NCBI GenBank assembly: GCA_001792895.1
Contig: MARA01000009.1
Location: 1,054,001-1,118,000, forward strand
Length of the DNA: 64,000 nucleotides
From: Lentinus brumalis
Taxonomy: Eukaryota > Basidiomycota > Agaricomycetes > Polyporales > Polyporaceae
Direction of reading: 5' to 3'
Shown here: positions 36,361 to 46,458 of the stretch, one piece after another
Layout: each line of letters begins with the position of its first letter
Numbering within the stretch: position 1 is the stretch's first letter
Notes under the pieces: generated by a model
What the model saw: only the letters and a program-made list of their open reading frames with translations
Databases searched by the model: none
Told to the model about the DNA's origin: nothing
Made by a program: the position numbers and the translations under genes

Positions 36361-37017
36361 AAACTGATACGGGACGAGTAGTTGCGGGAATGGGAGGAGC
36401 CGGCCCAGGAGCCACGGGGCGCATGTAGAGTGAGGAGCGCGAGCAAAGGTCGGCGACGGGGGTCGTTGGGCTGGTGGTGCGATGCTCGTCCGGACCTATC
36501 GTTCATCCTCTGTCCGCCGATTGCGCCCGATGAGTGCGGAGCGTGCAGGAGAGCGACATACCTCGTCTACCCTCTAACTCGCGCGCAGTATCTCCTGGGT
36601 AGTACGCCCATCCCGCCGCAACCCAGGGCAACAACTCTCCTCTGCTGCAGACTTCCAGGATCACCGCGTGGCGGAACTCGAGCGATCGTCGCGCGTGCAC
36701 GGACACGGACACGGGAGTTCGACGACGGCCTCTTCGAAGCTAGCGGCTTTCCGTGTCGCGGTCGCGGCGGGGTACTGCGTGAGCGGAGGTCAGCGACTGC
36801 TACTATCCAGCCCTCGAGTCCGCACAGTCCGCGCATTGCGGGCGCAAGAGAACCAATGACTTACATCGCAGCCTTGATGTTTCGGTGTAGGGAATGATCC
36901 TGATTCCTGACGATGGAGTGTCACATGTCACCCCTCGAGGAGACGTGTGGGCGAGCACATACAATCTTGAGCATGCCGGCCAATCATCTGCAGGGATCGA
37001 GCACTATAGCAAGTCAG
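36361..37017 (-). pseudogene. Partial array upstream block with minus-strand coding remnant
   Basis: This is similar to 11200-11880 and 42260-42910. The minus-strand frame SLEFRHAVILEVCSRGELL and AAGWAYYPGDTAR repeats the peptide seen in both other copies (GESLRRDAAGWAYDPGDTAR). Three copies keeping the same frame support ancestral coding here. The copy is cut on its right by the transposon at 37026. Confidence 0.4.
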
Positions 37018-37025
37018 CAAGCGAC

Positions 37026-38257
37026 GGGCAAACAGAATTTGACGCGACCTGCCGCGACGTGACGCGCCGCGTCAGTCCGCGTCACGTCGCGTCAGTCGCG
37101 TCACTGCCACCCACCCATGCAGCTCATTCTGCCTCGTAGCTCACTCCTGCTTCCTTCTAACATCCTGTGGCATGTACTAGGGCATCAAGATTGCTATCTA
37201 ACTATTTCTCAGGCTTCAAAACGGTCGTGCAGCTGCGTTTGTGTAAGCGCTCATCAGTCAGACCAACTGTGAGTTTGACTCCCGAAGGCCGTATACCACT
37301 TGTAGCTGATCATGAGCTGCTGTAGCTAAGTCGTACACTCAATAGTACTATTCAAACCCAAATATAACCCTCAACTCATACTCCAGCCCATTGATGTCGC
37401 GTCAAGATCGCGGCACACTCGCGGCACACTCCGCGTCACGTCGCGTCTCAGTCGCGTCTCAGTCGCGTCAGAGTCGCGGCACGAGCGCCTATGTCGCGTC
37501 AAGGTCCCGGCACGGTGCGTCTCAGTCGCGGTCGCCGCGTCAACCGTCGCGTCACGGTGCGTCAATGTCGCGGCACAGTATGTCAAGTCACCCGCCTCCT
37601 CAACGCTCTGACGACCGCACAAACCCCTCGATATTATGAGTAAGTTTCTCCTGGCATGCCACAGCCTTTGACAGGTCACGGTTACTCACTCGAGCATCTT
37701 GCTCTTTTGCCTTGACGCAATCCAGTAACATAGACCACCCCGAGTAAGTATTTTGGCCTGCGCTATTCCACTTGGTGCAAGCTGGCTCGCACAACATCGC
37801 ATTCAAAGGGCGGCGATGATCTGGCCGCTACTACTAGTTGGGAGCCTCCCTCTTCACTTGTGCCGTATCACGAATTCGACGTAATTCCATATCTTAGACA
37901 GACGTTATGGCCCATAGCAGTCTCAGGTAACTACTGCTGACGATTCAGACGTGGACAACCTGAACTAACACATACCCTTACTTTGCGCGCCGGCGTGACT
38001 GTGGATTGACGACTTAGCGCTCTAATTGTCGCGACCTCCAGCTGGACGTTAACCTCAACGATTCTCCATCTAGCCACCTTGGTGCAGAATGGCATAGCGG
38101 CCACATAATCTGCGTCGATTTGGGCCACTACTCCGTTGGTCACGGCAGACTTCGCGTCAAGGTGCGTCGGGTCGCGTCACAGGTCGCGTCAAGCGCCGCG
38201 TCAATGCGCGTCAGGTCGCGGCGCGTCGCGTCAGGTCGCGTCAATTTACTTGTGCCC
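37026..38257 (+). mobile_element. Non-autonomous DNA transposon with GTCGCG-rich ends, 1,232 bp
   Basis: It is flanked by the 8-bp duplication CAAGCGAC (37018-37025 and 38258-38265). The paralogous empty site at about 42930 has a single CACGCGAC. The ends are inverted repeats, identical in 27 of the first 33 bases, starting GGGCA and merging into dense repeats of GTCGCGTC/GACGCGAC in both orientations (37040-37110, 37395-37580, 38150-38250). The interior is AT-richer, with a 70-codon minus-strand frame of unknown origin and no transposase. An 8-bp duplication fits hAT and some other superfamilies (KDZ/Zisupton-type elements are another fungal possibility); the termini do not decide. Confidence 0.9.
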
Positions 38258-39100
38258 CAAGCGACCGGGTGAGTGACGGATGCATGTACGCACAGCGGAT
38301 GCTGAGATCGAACGCGACGGGGCAGGGCGAGTCGGGCTTCAGGGCTTCAAGAGGGTGTGCACGCTGCGGGCAGAGTAGGACAGGGCGAGGCAGCACCGTG
38401 CACGGGAAGTCAGGGAAGCAGAGCGGGTGCATGACAGTCGTGAATAGCGTGGTCGGTGAGTGGGTGAGTGAGAGCAACAGCGAGCCCGACGGCGGCTACA
38501 TACGACGCGCCGCACGTGGGGGCGTCTGCGTTCACTGGAGTCTCCGTCTTTTTCTCGCCCGACGACGACGACGACGACGACGCAAGACAGCAGGGAACAC
38601 GCAGGTCAGCACGGTCTCTCCGAAGGTAAGGTGATGCAGGAGACCGTTGTGCCTACAGCAGACACACAGGCGACTGAGTCGCGCGTCCGACTGAGCAGGC
38701 CACCTCGTCCAAGTAATTTTCGTCTAGTCCCAGACCATCCGCTGGCCCTCGAAGCTCCGATTCGACTCTCTCATCCGACGCGCTCTCCCGCTATTTCTTA
38801 TGCGGCGCGCTCTTCGTTGCCCCGGCAGTCCACGTCGCATGTGAGGGTATGCGCAGGCTGTGGATTGGACAGTGCTGTTCCGACGTTGCACTAGGAAGCT
38901 GGGCTCTAGGCTTGCACGACTGTCTAACCGTACTCGTGTCACCCCATTTGTTAAGGTCCTTTTCGCCTCCGTCTATCTTATGCTTGCTGCGCAACTCACC
39001 ATGGCACAAAAGCCTCTACGACGCAAGCATCACGCTACTTGGCTTCTCGCGTTCACGGCACAATCGAAATTCTTGCATCGGCCCAGTGGGGTGGTCCCGA
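38258..39100. repeat. Partial array upstream block, right part
   Basis: It continues the block interrupted by the 37026 element and matches 11880-12640 and 42930-43700 (GGGTGAGTGACGGATGCATG). It includes an ATG-less version of the small gene start seen at 43239. Similarity fades near 39100. Confidence 0.65.
38561..38582. repeat. GAC trinucleotide repeat, about seven units
   Basis: A simple repeat expanded relative to the paralogous positions at 12180 and 43210, where interrupted GACGACGAC/ACGACG runs occur. Confidence 0.85.
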
Positions 39101-39508
39101 ACTCGCCGTGCGACTAATCCCCCTGTATCTCCTCCTTCACTGCGATCCCGTCTCGGTCCTCCCGTCCTAGGCTCGCAGAACCAACGTCCCGCCATCAGCG
39201 ATGCTCCTCCTACATTCCGCTGGGTGCACCCTACTACAATATGGACTATACGAGTTTCTCTGCCGCTGTGCACCCGCTCAAGGACTCCTCCACCCCCCAC
39301 TGGTCATCATTGCCCGTCAGCCTTGTACATTCTTCGCGCTCTGGTCCGCATTTGAACAGTATTATTCCTGCAGTCCTCCGCACGCGCGACGCCAGCCAGC
39401 TGGAAACCGCGTCCCGCCCGTCACTGCCCGTCCAGGGCCCCCGCTCTCAAGCGATGATCTTGGGTTCGCGGAGGCATCGGTTCCTGCGCCGTCAGAGAGC
39501 CCGATCGC
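39101..39508. other. Unique stretch, no gene recognised
   Basis: Neither unit of the array has a counterpart. Open frames of about 100-170 codons overlap in several phases without a domain. Confidence 0.3.
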
Positions 39509-40276
39509 GTGTCAATGATGGACCCGACTGCAGGGAGCTCGGAGTATGTCGACCTGCGTCCTCCATCATCTATCCTCGAGCTTCAACGTCGAACCTGCGC
39601 TCCCGGGACCGGAAAGCGAGACCTCCGAGTCGATCCTGCCCACACACTCCATCCTATCCGTGCTGGAAAGTCTGTGAGCTTCGCTCGCCGGCCAGAGTAT
39701 GGCCTGCAACCTTACTTTCGAACAAGTAACGCGAAGCTATGGCGCGAGATAGCTTCACGCGGTAGTCACGCTCGTCGACGTTTCTCCTGCATCTTATTTC
39801 CTTCCTTCCTTCCTCCCTCCGTCCGTCTGTCCGCATTCGCACCGTCTACGCCTCCCAGCTCCGGGCTTCCGTTGGCAGACGACATCCCGCTCATTGGCAT
39901 GATTCCAATGCCATGCCTTCCCGGGATCAGCGGCGACCTCCCCCGATGGCTAACGGACGTTCGATATGTGCTTAGCTCGTTGCACCGGCGATGGCACGCT
40001 TCAGAGCCGTCTACGTTCCTTCAAGACCCCATGTCTCGTCGCATTCTGAGGCTGCGTTTCTCCACCCGGGTCCGCTCGCGATCGCGATCTCGAGATGCAC
40101 CGCTCTCGACTTTCTGTGGTTCTACGAGACCTGGGACGAAGAGTTCATATGCTGCGCGCGCGGTGGGTGCCAGTGCTCGGGCAAAGATACGTCGACGTCT
40201 TCTCATCTCTACTCTACAACATGCTCTATGGCGTACTCGAAGGAAACTCGTTATGGCAAGAGGATGTGCACAGTGA
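39509..40276 (+). CDS. Hypothetical 255-codon open frame
   Basis: This is not recognised. The frame is unique to this interval, begins MSMMDPTAGSSEYVDLRP and is Ser/Arg/Pro-rich, with one mildly hydrophobic stretch (LPLADDIPLIGMIPMPCLPG). A second frame over its 3' half reads DFLWFYETWDEEF, which looks more protein-like, so the true product may be spliced or on that frame. The start follows directly on an open upstream stretch and the gene may be longer. Low confidence that it is expressed. Confidence 0.25.
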   Translation: MSMMDPTAGSSEYVDLRPPSSILELQRRTCAPGTGKRDLRVDPAHTLHPIRAGKSVSFARRPEYGLQPYFRTSNAKLWREIASRGSHARRRFSCILFPSFLPPSVRLSAFAPSTPPSSGLPLADDIPLIGMIPMPCLPGISGDLPRWLTDVRYVLSSLHRRWHASEPSTFLQDPMSRRILRLRFSTRVRSRSRSRDAPLSTFCGSTRPGTKSSYAARAVGASARAKIRRRLLISTLQHALWRTRRKLVMARGCAQ

Positions 40277-40998
40277 CGGTGCGTGCCTACAATGAGCCTC
40301 ACCATCAATGTACGTTACCTCCGTGTGCTTGCGGCCATTTCTGCATACATCTATGGCTATGTTGGTGAGGGATATGCCGGTTTTCTCGGGTGACGATACG
40401 TCAGTGGTGAATGCCTGAGAGACTTGGACCTTCTGGACGCGCAGCAATCCCGTGTTTCGTCCTGTAATTAGCTTGTCGGTCATCTCTTTGAAGTATCGAC
40501 ACTTGATACGAAGCGCGAGCACAGGTACAAACGTTTGACGAGTTGAATTGATACACATCTGTATAATCGCTCCGCAGATATGACTAATCATACGAGTATT
40601 ACTGCCGCGGAGTAGCTTCGTGAGGGCAAGAGGGACTGAGTCGAGGTGCGCGTGCAAACCTGAACGTCGAAGATAACTAAACGTGGAACCCTCGAGACAT
40701 AGGACGAGAGCAAAGTCTGCGAGGATCGTAGCTCGTATGCCCGGGCAATAGTAGCCACACGACATCGCATCGTGGGCAAGAACGACATATATAGTGCACA
40801 TATGAGTGACGCAGCTAGACGACCTAAGCTCTACCCATACGAAAAATGTCCTTTATCACGAGGAATCTTCAAACCAGCGCAACGAGAAAGTGCTTGTGCC
40901 TTCTCCAGTCCGAGTGCTACAGCCGTGATGATTGTGAGCATGGGATGACGAGACAGAAATCACTATGGTGGGCGTGCAGCGTCGTACTGACTCCGGGA
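40277..40998. other. AT-richer unique stretch
   Basis: A 191-codon minus-strand frame (40226-40801) spans most of it, with no domain recognised. Base composition is lower in GC than either neighbour, which may mark an old insertion. No inverted repeats or duplications were found. Confidence 0.3.
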
Positions 40999-41320
40999 GA
41001 CTCGAGCTCAGGCGCAAGTTCCGCTCCTGGGTGCGGCATATTCAAGGGCGGGTGCGGTTGCAGCGATTTGGAGAGACAGTTCCGGGCGAGGCACCTCGGG
41101 GACGTTCGGCGACGAATGATGGAGAGGTCGAAACTGTGCGGGTTACGGCAGGAGCGTCGGGGCAGAAGGTTACGCGTGTCCAGCGGAGACGCAGGTGCGG
41201 ACAATGTTTTCCGGTGACATATCGGCCGCAATCAGAGACGAGTGTCCGCGATACCAGGCGCCACGAGTTCCTTGTGACGGCTATGCGCTCCCGCTGGCCT
41301 AGTGCGCAGCTGCAAGCACC

Positions 41321-42532
41321 TCACTTGCTCTCCTTCAGCTCGGACCATCGCAGAGTGTCGGCGGGCTCGATGTCCAGTGTCCACCGACTGGAAACACACG
41401 CGAGGGGAGTCCTGAGCAGGCCCCGATAGCTCAGCAAGAGGAACAGAGATGCAGCCTGCGCTGCAGCGGGCGAGTGGGAGGAACGAATGACGCAGCCCCG
41501 AGGATTATCGACAGCGAAAGCGAGAGGAGCACGGCTAGGACCACCACGACGAGATATGTTCGAGTTGTGACCTCCGATGATCTGGACGCACGGCGTGCCC
41601 CGTCTTTGCCCCGTCTTTGTCGGCAAGACCAACGAGCCCACAGTTGCATCCTCTTCCCGTACGGCTCGAGAACCCTGTCCAGCCGAGCAAGTATGCCGTC
41701 TGCTGGGCATCGCAGCGCGGCCGCCTGTCTCGGGTGCAGCACATGTAGTGCGAAGGGCGGAGGCGGGAGGAGTCCGGGAGAGGCGGAATCTTTGGCCACG
41801 GGCGATGGAGACCGGAGAGGTTGATATGCTGGTTCGGGAAGAGTCGCGTCGGCGACGTTCAGCTGAGACGCAGGTGCGCGGACTCCACGGTGACGGGTGA
41901 GAACGCCTGCTCCGAGCAGGCAATGGTGGATCCGGAGGCGCAGAAATCGCAGGCTCACGTTCTGCCGACATGACACCGGAAGGATCGTCGTATCTCACAG
42001 CGAATGGAGGAACAGCACAGATTGTGTTCCGAAAGCCAAGGACCAACATGACCTCCCTACGCCAAAACTCGCATAAGCTCTGCGAGGCATCCTCCAAGAG
42101 GTCCAGTTCCTTGCGACCGGCACCTGGGACGTACGCCTGCGGCCACACAGATGAGAAGTCCTCCGCATGCCATGCGCGTTGCGATCTCCAGATGGACTGC
42201 ACAATGCGGTTTGGTAGGGGGGTCCTCAGCGCTGAGCAGCCGTCGACAAAGTGAGACTGAACGAGTGGTTGCGGGAATGGGAGGAACGTCCGCGGCAGCC
42301 ACGGAGCGGATAGACAATGGAGGTGAGCAAAGGCCGGGAGCGGAGAGCGGGGCAACGGGCTCGTCTTGTCCGGGTTTAGCGGTCTTCCCCCTCCTCCCCT
42401 CCTCCCAAACAGCTTGCTTGGAGGTCCGCCGGTTGCGCGCGAAGAGTCCGGAGTGTCGGGAGAGCGACTTACATCCTCCACCCTCTGCTGTGCGCGCCGT
42501 ATCTCCTGGGTCGTACGCCCATCCCGCCGCAT
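41321..42532 (-). CDS. Hypothetical protein, 403 codons, opposite strand to DUF6535 genes
   Basis: The family is not recognised. The frame starts MRRDGRTTQEIRRAQQRVED. Its best-conserved part is LDLLEDASQSLCEFWRRE, GFRNTICAVPPFAVRYDDP and SRRSHPSPWSPRTCVSAERR, shared with copy A at 10701-11565. The C-terminal 150 residues are low-complexity Arg/Ser/Thr-rich. An alternative first exon in another frame (LRRDAAGWAYDPGDTARTAE, then a GTAAGTCGC donor) is conserved in three copies and may be the true 5' end, in which case the first 50 residues given here are not real. No membrane segment or catalytic motif is visible. In this GC-rich DNA a frame of this length can arise by chance, so I rate it as possible only. 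Confidence 0.35.
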   Translation of the reverse strand: MRRDGRTTQEIRRAQQRVEDVSRSPDTPDSSRATGGPPSKLFGRRGGGGRPLNPDKTSPLPRSPLPAFAHLHCLSAPWLPRTFLPFPQPLVQSHFVDGCSALRTPLPNRIVQSIWRSQRAWHAEDFSSVWPQAYVPGAGRKELDLLEDASQSLCEFWRREVMLVLGFRNTICAVPPFAVRYDDPSGVMSAEREPAISAPPDPPLPARSRRSHPSPWSPRTCVSAERRRRDSSRTSISTSPVSIARGQRFRLSRTPPASALRTTCAAPETGGRAAMPSRRHTCSAGQGSRAVREEDATVGSLVLPTKTGQRRGTPCVQIIGGHNSNISRRGGPSRAPLAFAVDNPRGCVIRSSHSPAAAQAASLFLLLSYRGLLRTPLACVSSRWTLDIEPADTLRWSELKESK

Positions 42533-43238
42533 CTCTGCGCAACGACTCCCCTCTGCTCCGGGCTTCCTGTACCTCCGCGTAGTGTGTTTCGAGCAATGGT
42601 CGCGCGTGCACGGGCACGGACACGGGAGTACACGGGCTCTTCGAAGCTAGCGGTGTTCCATGTCGCGGTCCCGGCGGATTACTGCGTGGGCGGAGGTCAG
42701 CCACTGTCACCATCCAGCACGAGTCTGCACGCGCCACAGTCCGCGCATCTGCGGACGCAAGGAAGAACGGGGTCTCACATCGCAGCCTTGACGTTTTGGG
42801 GCTGGCAGTGATCCTGACGGTGAAGTGGAGGGATCCCGGTCATCCCTCGAGGAGACGTGTGGGCGGGCACATGCAAGCTTGAGGATGCCCGCTGGTCAGC
42901 TGTAGGAATCGAGCACTACAGCAAGTCAGCACGCGACCGGGTGAGTGACGGATGCATGTACGCACAGTGGGTGCTGAGATCGAGCGCGACGGGGCAAGCA
43001 GCTTCAGAGGGCTCAGGAGAGTGTGCACGCTGCGTGCGACCGCAGAGTAAGACAGGGCGGGACAGCACCGTGCATGAGGGCAGCAGAGCGGGTGAGAAGA
43101 ATAGCGTGGTTGGTGAGTGGGTGAGTGAGAGCAACGGCGAGCCCGATGGCGGCGACGACGAGGCGCCCCAACGTGGCGGCGTCTGCGATAACTGGAGTTC
43201 TCCGTCTTTTCTCGCGACGACGACGGCGACGACGCAAG

Positions 43239-43725
43239 ATGGCAGCGAACACGCAGGTAAGCATGCGAGGTATGTTTATGCCGGTGAGGCTGATGCAGTA
43301 GACCGTTGTGCTCACTGCAGACACAGGCGACTCCCGCAGGCACCTCGTCCAAGCAATGTCCCGCGCTGGCCCTCGACGTGCACACTGAGGCTCGACTCGA
43401 CTCTCTCATCCGACTCGCTCTCCGACTATGTCTTATGCGTCGCGCTCTTCGTTTCCCAATATGCGCTGGCTGTGAATTGGACAGTGCCGCCCCGACGTCG
43501 CACTTGGCAGAAATGGGTCGCGTCTCACCCCATTTCATAAGTGCGTTTCAGCCTTCTTACATCTCATGCTTGCTGCGTCACTCACCTTGGCAAAGAACCC
43601 TCTACGACGCAACCATCACGCTACTTGGCCTCACACGTTCACGGGACAGAGAAGAGTCCGCTGCGACCTTTATCCGAGTGTTGCCTGGCTTCAGGACAGC
43701 ATGGGCTCTATCAGCAGCGACTTAG
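43239..43725 (+). CDS. Hypothetical small two-exon gene
   Basis: Exon 1 (43239-43256) would encode MAANTQ before GTAAGC. Exon 2 (43321-43725) begins TQATPAGTSSKQC and runs to a stop after TAWALSAAT. The splice sites are conserved in copies A and near 38600, but only this copy has the ATG. The design, a tiny first exon and a Thr/Ser-rich second, resembles the N-termini of the array's other genes. Function unknown; it may be a remnant that gained an ATG by chance. Confidence 0.3.
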
Positions 43726-44486
43726 ACAGCTCCGCCGCCCTTCCTCGCGGCGCGATTGTCAAGTCTCGCTCCAGCGGGGTGATCCCAGCCTCGCGGTGCC
43801 ACTATCCCCTTCACTGTGATCCTGTTTCGGTCTCTGATCCTAAGCAGCACACTTTACGCATGCGGACACGCACTGTCAGCCAACGCGACGATGCAGGGGA
43901 ACCAAAGTCGACGCTCACGATTCCGTGAATGCTCGGAGGAGATCCGAGTCGGAGTCCGGGGCCACATATGTCTTCAATCGTCAAAGTGAGTCGCTGTTCG
44001 CCAGAGCCACACACGAGGCTAACGGCTAATTCGAGCATTCAGTGCTCACAGATGCTCGCGTCCACGCCTGCGTGAGTCCTCCTCATACCCGATGCCATCG
44101 TATGTTTGATCGGACGTTCTCCCGCAGGGACCTGTTTGTTGACACCCGCCCTCCTTCCCCGTATCATATAGCAGGCCGATTTTCGGCGGCCAAGCATCGT
44201 TCCAGCAGGGACGACCACCGCCGTCCTCGATCTTGCGCACCTGTTCACCTTCCACAGCAACCTCTCCCATAGTAATCTCGACAACGGTATCCACCCTCCC
44301 CCAACGTTAGGTCGCTGCCGCCGACAACGCTAGCTTTGCCGTGAAGGCAGAACAGCGGAGGACTCAGGCAGAGAGCCAGATCGACGCCCGGACGACCGTA
44401 TAGCCAATGGTCCGGGTCCTCAAGATCGTCGTGCATCGCATCCTCAACTGGCAGCAGTTCGCGGTCGTCAAATCGGAGACTGTCTC

Positions 44487-45359
44487 TTGTGCTCATCCAT
44501 TCGCTCTTGCTCGCCCTCCGTACATATCACACTCAGCGCATCTTTCTCGGATTCTAGTTCGGCGTTCGCTGAAGACAAATCGGCTCGTCCTGGAGCGCAC
44601 ATGCAAGCCCCGGTTCGAGCCCCCGCGACCGCTCGCACGAGCGTTCATTTGCGAGCTCACCGTCTTCTGGTTCCTCCACCATCTTCGTTCAGCCAGGATC
44701 GGCACCAGTCGGCGCACGGGAGCATGAAGTCGAAGACTCGATTCGGAATCGAGGTCAGGCGGAGTTATCAAGCTTCGAAGACGCAGACATTCATCGACAT
44801 CCTACCCGCTCTGCGCAGAATCATAGCGCGTGAGGCAACAGGGTGCGTGGGTCCAGGCCCTGATTTTCCTATGCTGCGGCTCGCCCCTGTCCTTGCGTTC
44901 AGCATGATGTCTGCGCTGGTCGCCGTCCTGCTGGGACCTGCCGCGATAGGCTCGGACGCATGCGGTGCTCCTTGTCCGCCATGCGTACTCGTGCAGGCTT
45001 CCGCCGGGTCTCGAGATCCTGAGATTTGCAACAGGCCGACGAGTCACGACTACGGCTCTTCATCTGTCGGTCCCACTGCTCGGCGACATGCCGGGCTTCA
45101 TTGTTGTCAGGGCGCAAGTCGGCATCGTCTGGCTCTAGCGAGAGTCTGGGTGGTGCAGGATGTGCTTGTAGACGGTATCATCAAGGTGGCCGCGCAGTCG
45201 TGCAGATCGCCTACATCTGGAGTGGACGACTCAGCGCTCAGCATCTCCGTTCAGCCTTCGATGTTTATTTGTCGTACCGCGCGGGCCAGGAACTCGACGC
45301 ATAGCTCTCATCACGGTGTCGCTCCTAGCACCTCCGAACACCGGAGCAGGGCCAAGTGA
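44487..45359 (+). CDS. Hypothetical protein, up to 290 codons, with one hydrophobic segment
   Basis: An open frame with SYQASKTQTFIDILPALRR, a hydrophobic stretch (RLAPVLAFSMMSALVAVLLG) and VWVVQDVLVDGIIKVAAQS, shared with copy A where a stop interrupts it. The first codons lie in sequence absent from A. Just upstream, EQRRTQAESQIDARTTV (near 44350) and its counterpart near 60540 (EAEQRRRRAETQLNARMTV) suggest a coiled-coil exon of the same ancestral gene. Family unknown. Confidence 0.3.
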   Translation: MCSSIRSCSPSVHITLSASFSDSSSAFAEDKSARPGAHMQAPVRAPATARTSVHLRAHRLLVPPPSSFSQDRHQSAHGSMKSKTRFGIEVRRSYQASKTQTFIDILPALRRIIAREATGCVGPGPDFPMLRLAPVLAFSMMSALVAVLLGPAAIGSDACGAPCPPCVLVQASAGSRDPEICNRPTSHDYGSSSVGPTARRHAGLHCCQGASRHRLALARVWVVQDVLVDGIIKVAAQSCRSPTSGVDDSALSISVQPSMFICRTARARNSTHSSHHGVAPSTSEHRSRAK

Positions 45360-46393
45360 GCTCAAATGTCATTCGCCGACGCTGGTGGACGTCGACCATG
45401 GTGCTAGCATACGTCTCCACGGCTTTTCACCTCCGCGACGTCGCTCTCTGGGTGCGCAGAATCCCCGTCGACCTATGGCGCTGCACCCCCGCATCGAACA
45501 GCAACAGGTCGCCGCGAGCATCCGGCGTTCCTTCTGTATCTGCCCTCACCCTGGCCTGCTAGCTCACACGTGCTCTTCTCTCCGTCCGGGTGGTTGCAGC
45601 CCCGGCGCCACTACTCTCAGGCATCCTGTGTACATATCGTCTACGCAAACCTTCTGTTTCCCATTCCTATGTTCTGGACGCTACGCGCACGAGCGATAGT
45701 GCCGCCCACCGCATGCATTTTACTGCTTATGACGCTACCGCGAACTCGTGCTATATACATGTGGGATCCCTGGGACCGCGCATATGTGTCCCATTGCATT
45801 TGGATGTCATCGTCTCGACCATCCAGACTCAGTCTTCATTGTAATGTCTTCAGGTCTCCGGGAGAGGTGCCCCGGAGGCGACTCGTGCAGCGTCCGATCC
45901 AGTTTTGATCCTGAAGTCGACCAGCAAGCCATGCCAGCACATTCGCAGGGGGCAAGGACGGGGGTGTGAGGAAGATTCGAAGTCATGCAACGTGGTGGTA
46001 AGTGCTGTCAGTTGAGGACACGCTTCTTGGAAGGTGTTCGCCGATCTGATGCCTATGTGGTACAGCCCGAGGCAAGAATGGGATGTAGTACTCAGCGTGG
46101 CTCTGCCCGTAGCTCACTTCAGGGACTCATGCTACCGTTACCGCCCCATGCAGGCAGACATATGCTTTAATTTCGATACATATCGCATCGAAAGCCGGTG
46201 AGTCAATGTTTCCACCCCAATCCGTACCAGGTCATAGAACGGAACACTCTACCGCCGGATACGTTCTTTGACGGCGTGTACCACCACGCTGCACGACTTC
46301 CTTACTTTGCTTGACAGGTTCTGTGATCGTGCACATATGCACTAGCGCTGCGTGCCTGCAGGCAGTGCATCCGCACATTGCCCTAGCTATTGC

Positions 46394-46458
46394 TGCTGCC
46401 CTTCGTCTACTGTCATCTTCTACTCGACGTCAAGGCTTTCTGAAACTCAGCCCCTACC
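46394..46458 (+). promoter_or_regulatory. CT-rich leader of DUF6535 copy C
   Basis: Contains TACTGTCATCTTCTACTCG directly before the start codon, nearly identical to copy A. Confidence 0.45.

Larger units (their letters stand above)
40999..46393. repeat. Array upstream block, copy C
   Basis: The duplicate of 9951-14840 in the same orientation, with near-identical long stretches such as TCGGGGACGTTCGGCGACG and CTCCGGGAGAGGTGCCCCGG. Relative to copy A it has several hundred extra bases, notably around 43800-44160 and 44470-44750. Coding remnants inside it are listed separately and are better preserved here than in A. Confidence 0.8.
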
